Assembly (NCBI GenBank): GCA_012961565.1
Contig: DTZC01000267.1
Span: 1 to 6,352, forward strand
Length of the DNA: 6,352 nucleotides
Source: Dehalococcoidia bacterium
GTDB taxonomy: Bacteria; Chloroflexota; Dehalococcoidia; GIF9; UBA5629
Reading direction: 5' to 3'
The notes under the pieces are model-generated. The model was not told where the DNA came from and did not search any database. It was given only the letters and a program-made list of their open reading frames with translations. Shown here piece by piece: positions 1 to 5,029 of the stretch (within the stretch, counting starts at the first letter, position 1; each line of letters begins with the position of its first letter). The position numbers and the translations under genes were made by a program.

Positions 1-71
1 TGGAGGCTTGGCTTGATAATCATCCGGGATTCTCACCGACCAACAGTTGACAGTTTACAGTCAATTCGCGA

Positions 72-82
72 TGTTGACAACA
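72..82. promoter_or_regulatory. Operator-like palindrome overlapping the -35 box
   Basis: TGTTGACAACA is an inverted repeat of 5-bp arms around one central base, lying on the candidate -35 hexamer. A related CAAC-A-GTTG palindrome lies at 41-49, and 47-64 has TTGAC/GTCAA arms. Repeated small palindromes beside a -35 box are where a repressor could bind, but arms this short occur by chance and no regulator gene is in the window. Confidence 0.22.
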
Positions 83-101
83 GGAGCAGGGGTATTATAA
101 A
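74..101 (+). promoter_or_regulatory. Candidate sigma-70-type promoter for the operon
   Basis: A perfect -35 hexamer TTGACA (74-79) is followed, after a 16-bp spacer, by TATAAA (96-101), a five-of-six match to the -10 consensus. Transcription would start near 107-109, giving a leader of about 320 nt before dctP. This is the best promoter-like pair I found in the upstream DNA; a second TTGACA at 47-52 has only a poor -10 partner (GATGTT, 70-75). Prediction is by consensus only. Confidence 0.5.
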
Positions 102-120
102 ATCAGACGTGATTGTTGCG

Positions 121-161
121 GGAGTTTTATTCCGCGAAAACAGATGAGGGGAATAAGCTCC
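121..161 (+). promoter_or_regulatory. Leader hairpin I
   Basis: GGAG (121-124) pairs with CTCC (158-161), and TTATTCC (127-133) pairs with GGAATAA (150-156). Between these helices T126 can wobble-pair with G157, leaving T125 as a bulge. The loop is 134-149. It starts about a dozen bases after the predicted transcription start. No T-run follows, so it is not a typical intrinsic terminator. It may be one element of a structured leader; function unknown. Confidence 0.4.
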
Positions 162-191
162 GATGCCTGCTAATAAGTACATCTACTGCCG

Positions 192-238
192 GTGACTCTG
201 GGCTAAGTTACTGTATGATACAGTAACTCCGGGGTCAC
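192..238 (+). promoter_or_regulatory. Long bulged hairpin / 23-bp near-perfect palindrome in the leader
   Basis: The core is AGTTACTGTAT (206-216) and its exact reverse complement (218-228), separated by a single base. Outside it, 192-201 pairs with 229-238 over ten positions, eight Watson-Crick and two G-U wobbles (197/233 and 199/231), with GCTA (202-205) as a one-sided bulge. The wobbles in the outer helix would make sense in RNA, while an 11-1-11 core is also the form of a dimeric repressor's operator. There is no following T-run. It could be an RNA leader element, an operator, or the terminator-like end of an upstream unit; the pairing itself is certain. Confidence 0.6.
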
Positions 239-283
239 AGTCCTGAATATCCTGCCTTACCTAACCTATCTATCACAAGCAAT

Positions 284-327
284 CTTTCCGTGATTTAGTG
301 CATCCTTTTTCGGAAAGTGCGGGTGCA
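284..327 (+). promoter_or_regulatory. Two interlocking stems, possible pseudoknot
   Basis: Stem A pairs CTTTCCG (284-290) with CGGAAAG (311-317). Stem B pairs TGCATCC (299-305), inside the loop of A, with GGGTGCA (321-327) outside it, with one G-U wobble. That order is the topology of an H-type pseudoknot, or else the two stems compete. Loop lengths are 8 (291-298), 5 (TTTTT, 306-310) and 3 (318-320); the 3-nt loop is short for crossing a 7-bp helix, so mutually exclusive stems may be more likely. It does not match a riboswitch class that I can recognise. Confidence 0.3.
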
Positions 328-393
328 GAAAAACTAACAATCTGAAAAAAACTGTATTTAACCCCTCCTTCACCTTATCAGGTCGAGTATGTG

Positions 394-423
394 AAAAGAT
401 AGCAGAAGTAATCTTTTTGGAGG
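394..423 (+). promoter_or_regulatory. dctP ribosome binding site with adjoining hairpin
   Basis: GGAGG (419-423) lies 7 bases before ATG 431, an ideal spacing, and only 4 bases before the alternative GTG 428, so it decides the start in favour of 431. Immediately upstream AAAAGAT (394-400) is the exact reverse complement of ATCTTTT (411-417), around a 10-nt loop, and G393-T418 could add a wobble pair. The AT-rich stem ends one base before the Shine-Dalgarno sequence and might affect ribosome access. Confidence 0.6.
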
Positions 424-430
424 TTAAGTG

Positions 431-1516
431 ATGAAAAAGACGATGTTTCTTGTGATGGTGGTGCTCATGGTTATCAGCACATCAACAATCAGCTCTTGTG
501 CAAAACCGGCACCAACGGAAACTATCAAACTGACTTACAGCAACTTTTTTCCGCCCACCCATTTACACTCCATACTGGCCGACCAGTTCTGCCAGGAAGT
601 CAATGAGCGTACCAATGGCAGGGTGGAGATTACCTACTATTCGGGAGGTACGTTAACTCCAGCGCCCAAGATTTATGATGGTGTGGTCAGCGGCATCTCT
701 GACATTGGTATGTCTGTTCTGGCTTATACTATGGGGCGTTTTCCTGCCACTGAACTGGTTGATATGCCTCATGCTTATCCCAATGGATGGGTAGCCACTA
801 AAGTAGCTAACGACTTTTACCATAAATTCAAGCCCAAGGAATTTGACGATGTGCACGTACTTTATTTCCATGCTCACGGACCGGGTGTTGTTTTTACAAC
901 CAAGAAGCCGGTACGTACCATGGAGGACCTCAAAGGGCTGGTCATAAGATGTACAGGTATAGGGGCCAAGATTATGGAAGCCCTTGGAGCGAGGGGATAT
1001 GGTGCGTCTCAAGCAGAGGCGTATGAGCTTATGTCCAAGGGAACGGTTGATGGTAGTTTTACACCACGTGAGGTGCTTAAAGGATGGAAACAAGCTGAGG
1101 TGGTGAAGTATGTCACCGGTTGCTATGACATTGGCTATACTGCCAATATGTTTGTTGTGATGAATAAGGCTAAATGGGATAGCTTGCCTGATAATGTGAA
1201 AGAGGTCTTTACTGAGCTCAGCGAGGAGTGGATAGAGAAACATGGCAAAGTGTGGACGTATTATGACAGAGCCGGAATTGACTATTTCCTCACTTTTGAG
1301 GGAAGGGAGCTAATCGAATTGCCACCACAAGAGATGGCAAGATGGGTGGAAGCTACCAGACCGCTCGTAAGCCAGTATATAACCGAGAAGACAGCTATGG
1401 GGCTCCCGGCTGCTGAGTATGAAGAATATTTGATGCAGCAGGTGAAGTATTGGACGGAGAGAATGCCGTCAGAGACATCCTGCATAGAGTGGGTGAAAAA
1501 AGAGCTGGCGAAATAA
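431..1516 (+). CDS. dctP: TRAP transporter substrate-binding lipoprotein (DctP family)
   Basis: Extracytoplasmic receptor that captures an organic acid and delivers it to the DctQM membrane complex. The product is 361 residues from ATG 431, chosen over GTG 428 because of Shine-Dalgarno spacing. Residues 1-22 form a signal peptide (KK start, hydrophobic core) ending in a lipobox I-S-S-C with Cys23 as the lipidated residue, so the protein is probably membrane-tethered. The mature part follows the DctP pattern: a first strand near 33-37, the YYSGGTL segment near 69-75, G-R-F-P near 102-105, the 'DLKGLVIRC' segment with Arg173 at the place where the family binds the substrate carboxylate, and GTVDG at 204-208. 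Length is normal (usually about 320-370). First gene of the operon, separated from dctQ by a stem-loop. The substrate is unknown; the nearby CoA ligase suggests a monocarboxylate rather than succinate or malate. The family assignment is secure, the ligand is not. Confidence 0.93.
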   Translation: MKKTMFLVMVVLMVISTSTISSCAKPAPTETIKLTYSNFFPPTHLHSILADQFCQEVNERTNGRVEITYYSGGTLTPAPKIYDGVVSGISDIGMSVLAYTMGRFPATELVDMPHAYPNGWVATKVANDFYHKFKPKEFDDVHVLYFHAHGPGVVFTTKKPVRTMEDLKGLVIRCTGIGAKIMEALGARGYGASQAEAYELMSKGTVDGSFTPREVLKGWKQAEVVKYVTGCYDIGYTANMFVVMNKAKWDSLPDNVKEVFTELSEEWIEKHGKVWTYYDRAGIDYFLTFEGRELIELPPQEMARWVEATRPLVSQYITEKTAMGLPAAEYEEYLMQQVKYWTERMPSETSCIEWVKKELAK

Positions 1517-1553
1517 GTAAGTAAGGACAGCAGGTTCTTAAAGACAGGTTCCG

Positions 1554-1603
1554 TTCAGGGGGTGTCTCCAGCGGAAACAATAACTTTTCGAGCACCCCCT
1601 GAA
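1554..1603 (+). promoter_or_regulatory. Strong stem-loop between dctP and dctQ
   Basis: TTCAGGGGGTG (1554-1564) and CACCCCCTGAA (1593-1603) are exact reverse complements, giving an 11-bp GC-rich stem with a 28-nt loop. It begins 38 bases after the dctP stop codon and ends 21 bases before the preferred dctQ start. No T-run follows, so complete termination is unlikely. In binding-protein transporter operons, hairpins at this position commonly protect the receptor mRNA from 3' decay or lower expression of the membrane subunits, so the receptor is made in excess. That role here is an inference from position and stem strength. Confidence 0.65.
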
Positions 1604-1624
1604 AATTTGTCATCTCCGTTTAGC

Positions 1625-2122
1625 ATGCGTGACAAGATGGAGAATTTCGATAAATTCATTAGGTTATTGAGCAATTGGCTCAACTGGGTAGCTGGCGTCG
1701 CTTTAGTGCTGATGCTGGTTCTGATCGTAGTTGACATAATAGCTGCCAAACTGTTCAACTGGCCTGTCCCTGGTGGGATTGAGGTAGTCGGTTTTTTAGG
1801 AGTGGTCGTGGTAGCTTTTGCTGTAGCTCAAACTCAGGTTCTACATGGACACATTGAAGTGGAATTCTTGGTATCGAGGCTTCCCGCGAAGGCACAGAGA
1901 GCTATTGCTGGCTTTACCTATGCTTGTGGGATGGTATTGTTTATGTTGCTGGGGTGGCAGAGCTACGAATTTGGGCGTACACTGCAGATAAGCGGAGAGG
2001 TCTCTATGACTCAGAGGATACCTTTCTATCCGCTCGTTTATGGCATAGCTATCTGCTCCATTGTGGTATTTTTGGTACTGCTGGTGCAATGCGTTCAGGT
2101 CTTGGGTAAAGCAAAGAAATGA
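1625..2122 (+). CDS. dctQ: TRAP transporter small membrane subunit (DctQ family)
   Basis: Small integral membrane partner of DctM. From ATG 1625 it is 165 residues, the usual size, with four hydrophobic segments at roughly 17-44, 51-73, 91-113 and 131-160. Family features include GIEVVGF (51-57), the HGHIEVEFL stretch (74-82) corresponding to the usual 'GHI.VD' motif, and RIPFYPL before the last helix. The start is uncertain: the frame is open from GTG 1562, but that codon is buried in the 1554-1603 stem and would add a 21-residue tail lacking family resemblance. ATG 1637 (161 residues, beginning MENFDKFI) is equally possible. None of the three has a good Shine-Dalgarno sequence, which fits low expression relative to dctP. 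The stop codon overlaps the dctM start as ATGA, indicating translational coupling. The family call is firm, the first residue is not. Confidence 0.88.
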   Translation: MRDKMENFDKFIRLLSNWLNWVAGVALVLMLVLIVVDIIAAKLFNWPVPGGIEVVGFLGVVVVAFAVAQTQVLHGHIEVEFLVSRLPAKAQRAIAGFTYACGMVLFMLLGWQSYEFGRTLQISGEVSMTQRIPFYPLVYGIAICSIVVFLVLLVQCVQVLGKAKK

Positions 2123-3423
2123 ACCCATTAGTTATTGGTACTATTGGCATCGTCATCCTGGTTGTCATTTTTCTTCTGCGCATGCCAGTCGGCTTTGCCA
2201 TGGCTATTGTTGGATTTATAGGTTTTAGTTTTTTGGTCTCACCACAAGCGGGGCTCAGCATTCTGGCTCGGGATATCTTTCACATTTTTTCCTCTTATGC
2301 TCTTACGGTTATTCCCATGTTTGTATTTATGGGCTCTATTGCTGCTGCTTCAGGCATGAGTCGGAGGCTCTATGATGCCAGCCATGCATTGCTGGGTAGA
2401 TTGCGAGGTGGTCTAGCTATGTCCACTGTTGCCGCTTGCGCCAGTTTTGCTGCTATATGCGGCTCAACAACTGCTACCGCAGCAGCTATGGGAAGAGTCT
2501 CTCTGCCTGAAATGAAGAGGTACAACTACGATGATTCGCTAGCAACAGGCTGCGTGGCTGCTGCTGGCAGCCTGGGCATACTAATACCTCCTAGTACCAT
2601 CTTCATCATCTATGGGATAATGACGGAGCAATCGATAGGCAAGCTGTTCGTGGCAGGAGTGTTTCCGGGTCTCATTCTTGCCGGACTTTTTATCATGACA
2701 GTGTCTCTTATTTGTATTCGAAATCCCTCTTTTGCGCCTGTAGGAGCGATGGCAAATTGGAGGGAGAGGGCTGGCGTGATTGTGGGAATTATCGAGACGG
2801 TGGTCTTGTTTGTTTTCGTCATAACCGGGCTATTCCTTGGCTGGTTCAGTCCCACGCAAGCCGGTGGTGCTGGCGCTGCTGGTGCATTACTTATCGGTCT
2901 GGTCAGGCGTCAGCTCAACTGGCAGGGTTTTGTAAACGCTATCAAGGATGCTCTGCGCATAACCTGTATGGTGATGGTCATTGTAGCTGGAGCTACAGTG
3001 TTTGGGCACTTTATAGCGGTAACGAAAATCCCTTTAGTGTTATCCGAGTGGGTGGTCAGTCTGCCGCTATCTCCGATGGTTATCATGGGTGTGATAGTCC
3101 TTGTCTACTTGCTGGGGGGTTGTTTTATGGATGCCTTAGCCTTGATAACGCTTACCATACCCATTGTCTATCCGGCGGTTATGGCGCTGGGCCTTGCCCC
3201 TATCTGGTTTGGTGTGATAATTGTGCTGGTGACAGAAATGGGGGTTATCACACCGCCGGTAGGGGTGAACGTATATGTAATCAATGGAATTGCTGAGGAT
3301 GTGCCACTGGAGACCATTTTCAAGGGGATATTCCCATTTCTCGGGGCGTTGGTACTCATGATAGGTATCCTGCTAGCCTTTCCGCAGGTTGCCACTTTCC
3401 TACCCGGTTTGACCACGCGGTGA
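2119..3423 (+). CDS. dctM: TRAP transporter large membrane subunit (DctM family)
   Basis: Main transport subunit, moving the receptor-delivered acid across the cytoplasmic membrane, in characterised TRAP systems with a sodium ion gradient. The 434-residue protein has the normal length and is hydrophobic throughout. Hallmarks in order: RMPVGFAM (21-28), AICGSTTATAAAMG (112-125), GSLGILIPPSTIFIIYG (150-166) followed by SIGKLFVAGVFPGL (172-185), GCFMDALALITLTIPIVYP (334-352) and TEMGVITPPVGVNVYVINGIA (372-392). The two 'PP' hairpin motifs mark the inverted repeat of the ion-transporter fold. Residues 244-250 read SPTQAGG where many homologues have TPTEAAA. The gene starts within the dctQ stop codon (ATGA) with no evident Shine-Dalgarno sequence of its own, so it probably depends on coupling. 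Only 33 bases separate it from the synthetase gene. No truncation or frameshift is seen. Confidence 0.95.
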   Translation: MNPLVIGTIGIVILVVIFLLRMPVGFAMAIVGFIGFSFLVSPQAGLSILARDIFHIFSSYALTVIPMFVFMGSIAAASGMSRRLYDASHALLGRLRGGLAMSTVAACASFAAICGSTTATAAAMGRVSLPEMKRYNYDDSLATGCVAAAGSLGILIPPSTIFIIYGIMTEQSIGKLFVAGVFPGLILAGLFIMTVSLICIRNPSFAPVGAMANWRERAGVIVGIIETVVLFVFVITGLFLGWFSPTQAGGAGAAGALLIGLVRRQLNWQGFVNAIKDALRITCMVMVIVAGATVFGHFIAVTKIPLVLSEWVVSLPLSPMVIMGVIVLVYLLGGCFMDALALITLTIPIVYPAVMALGLAPIWFGVIIVLVTEMGVITPPVGVNVYVINGIAEDVPLETIFKGIFPFLGALVLMIGILLAFPQVATFLPGLTTR

Positions 3424-3442
3424 GCGGTTTGATAATTGGAAT

Positions 3443-3447
3443 GGAGG
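3443..3447 (+). promoter_or_regulatory. Ribosome binding site that fixes the synthetase start
   Basis: GGAGG at 3443-3447 is 9 bases before ATG 3457. The frame is also open from TTG 3436, but that codon precedes this site and has no Shine-Dalgarno sequence of its own. The site therefore favours ATG 3457. Confidence 0.75.
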
Positions 3448-3456
3448 CTTGGAGAA

Positions 3457-5016
3457 ATGGCTAGTATATCAGGCATGCTGGCTGAAAATGCGAGAATTTA
3501 TCCTGATGAAATCGCCCTTGTTGAGTTGAAGCCGAGCAGTGGGGTGAGACGAGAAATCACGTGGCAGGAGTTTGATAGAAGGGTGAACAGAGTTTGCAAT
3601 GCGTTGATGGGCATCGGGATTCACAAGGGTGATAAGGTAATACACTGGATGATGAACTCCATCAACTGGCTGGTAGCCTACTTTGGCATCATAAGAACTG
3701 GAGCCTGGGCGGTCCCGCTCAGCTTCAGATTCACCAGCAGGGATTTCAAATACTGTGCTGAAATTGCTGAAGCCAAGGCTATAATTCTGGGGGAGGAGTT
3801 CGTTGAAAGAGTGGAGTCAGTCCGCTGTGAATTATCTTCGATAGAACGTTATATCATTGTTGGTCAAAACACGCCAGGGGAGATGGAGAATTTTGATAAT
3901 TTTATAGCATGTGCCTCGCCTAATCGGGCAGATGTTGAGCTAGACGAAGAAGATGGATGTGGTCTATATTTCACTTCAGGGACGACCGGAGCGCCCAAAC
4001 CGATATTGTTGACGCACAGAAATATGGTGTGCGCTGCCGTTACGGAGAAAGCCCATCATTACCAGAGGCATGAAGACAACTTCGTTCTGTTGCCACCGCT
4101 ATACCATACAGGTGCAAAGATGCACTGGTTCGGCAATCTAATGGTAGGCGGTAAGGCTACCATTCTTACAGAGTTCAGTCCTTTGAATGTATTTGAGACT
4201 GTGGAGAGGGAGAGGGGGACCATTGTCTGGCTTCTGGTACCCTGGGTACATGACATTTTGGTGGCACTGGATAAGGGGGAGCTGAAGAAAGAGGATTATG
4301 ACTTGAGCTGCTGGCGACTCATGCATATAGGGGCTCAGCCGGTGCCTCCCAGCCTGGTCCAGCGCTGGAAGGCATACTTTCCTGAAATGCAATATGATAC
4401 CAACTATGGATTAAGTGAGGCAACGGGTCCGGGATGCGTGCACTTGGGTATAGAAAATGAGAGAAAGGTGGGGGCTATTGGAAAGGCTGGATTTAATTGG
4501 GAGGTCCGCATCGTCAATGAGCGGGGTGAAGATGTGGTTCAGGGTGAGGTTGGTGAACTGATTGTCAAGGGTTGTGGCGTGATGAAAGGATATTATAAGA
4601 ATCCAGAGAAGACTGCAGAGACCATAAAGGACGGCTGGTTGTATACCGGTGACATGGCAAGGATGGATGACGAGGGCTTTATTTACCTGGTCGACAGGAA
4701 AAAAGATGTGATAGTCAGTGGCGGCGAAAACATTTATCCCGCTGAGGTAGAAGAAATTCTCCACAGTCATCCCAAGATTTACGATGTGGCGGTGATTGGA
4801 GTCCCCGATGAAAGGCTTGGCGAGATACCAGTTGCCATAATTGACGTCAGACCTGGCGAGACCCTCACTGAATTTGAGGTAACGGCATTCTGTGAACAGA
4901 ATCTTGCCAGGTACTGCAGACCGAGGCGTATAATATTTGATAAGGTACCGCGGAATCCAACCGGCAAGATTGAGAAACCGAAGCTGAGGCAGAAATTCGG
5001 CACCTGCCTCCGTTGA
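3457..5016 (+). CDS. AMP-forming acyl-CoA synthetase (class I adenylate-forming enzyme)
   Basis: Soluble enzyme that activates a carboxylic acid with ATP to an acyl-adenylate and then transfers it to CoA. It has 519 residues, standard for the family. Visible motifs: phosphate-binding loop YFTSGTTGAPK (171-181), LLPPLYHTG with His217, NYGLSEATG (316-324) at the usual YGxTE position, YTGD with Asp399, DRKKD with Arg414, the hinge and A8 region SGGENIYP (421-428), and PTGKIEKP with catalytic Lys504. All key residues are present, so it should be active. The pattern (including HIGAQPVPPSL and GPGCVHLG) resembles, from memory, synthetases of anaerobic fatty- or aromatic-acid degraders. The acyl substrate cannot be read from the sequence. 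Position directly after dctM with a strong Shine-Dalgarno sequence suggests that it activates the acid imported by the TRAP system. A luciferase- or NRPS-like role is unlikely given the stand-alone architecture. Confidence 0.93.
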   Translation: MASISGMLAENARIYPDEIALVELKPSSGVRREITWQEFDRRVNRVCNALMGIGIHKGDKVIHWMMNSINWLVAYFGIIRTGAWAVPLSFRFTSRDFKYCAEIAEAKAIILGEEFVERVESVRCELSSIERYIIVGQNTPGEMENFDNFIACASPNRADVELDEEDGCGLYFTSGTTGAPKPILLTHRNMVCAAVTEKAHHYQRHEDNFVLLPPLYHTGAKMHWFGNLMVGGKATILTEFSPLNVFETVERERGTIVWLLVPWVHDILVALDKGELKKEDYDLSCWRLMHIGAQPVPPSLVQRWKAYFPEMQYDTNYGLSEATGPGCVHLGIENERKVGAIGKAGFNWEVRIVNERGEDVVQGEVGELIVKGCGVMKGYYKNPEKTAETIKDGWLYTGDMARMDDEGFIYLVDRKKDVIVSGGENIYPAEVEEILHSHPKIYDVAVIGVPDERLGEIPVAIIDVRPGETLTEFEVTAFCEQNLARYCRPRRIIFDKVPRNPTGKIEKPKLRQKFGTCLR

Positions 5017-5029
5017 TAGATAGTCTAAG

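Larger units (their letters stand above)
1..430 (+). other. Non-coding upstream region and probable 5' leader of the TRAP operon
   Basis: No convincing gene lies in this stretch. One forward frame is open from the left edge to a TGA at 145-147 (48 codons), but its translation matches nothing I recognise and that length is within chance expectation. The other two forward frames close at 14-16 and 48-50, and the reverse frames close within the first 60 bases. If an upstream gene ends here, its stop cannot be identified. The region holds a candidate promoter (74-101), two copies of GTTGACA (46-52 and 73-79), and several inverted repeats downstream of the promoter that are listed separately. The final bases carry the strong ribosome binding site of dctP. 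Confidence 0.6.

Noticed and set aside
1..11. TGGAGGCTTGG at the left edge is repeated at 3442-3452
   Set aside because: An 11-base match containing a Shine-Dalgarno-like word is most likely coincidence; flanking bases are not alike over any length.
1..147. Forward frame open from the left edge for 48 codons, which could be the tail of an upstream gene
   Set aside because: Its translation is not recognisable, it runs through the candidate promoter and small palindromes, and an open stretch of this length is expected by chance in one of a few frames.
144..195. Mini-ORFs ATG 144 (9 codons) and ATG 163 (10 codons) as leader peptides
   Set aside because: No good Shine-Dalgarno sequence, no run of codons for one amino acid, and they overlap each other.
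284..335. Resemblance to a SAM-II-type pseudoknot riboswitch
   Set aside because: The order of stems is similar, but the third loop is only 3 nt and the longer conserved loop expected there is missing; the downstream genes are also not methionine genes.
653..1243. Long antisense open frame of 196 codons inside dctP
   Set aside because: It lies wholly opposite a clearly coding gene, has no family resemblance and no ribosome binding site; it is a shadow of dctP codon use.
1562..1624. GTG 1562 as the dctQ start
   Set aside because: The codon is inside the 5' arm of an 11-bp stem, has no suitably spaced Shine-Dalgarno sequence, and the added 21 residues do not look like DctQ.
2712..3296. Alternative-frame open stretch of 194 codons inside dctM
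   Set aside because: The protein is rich in Cys, Trp and His without domain features, while the overlapping frame encodes conserved DctM motifs.
3436..3456. TTG 3436 as the synthetase start
   Set aside because: The strong GGAGG at 3443-3447 lies downstream of it and serves ATG 3457.
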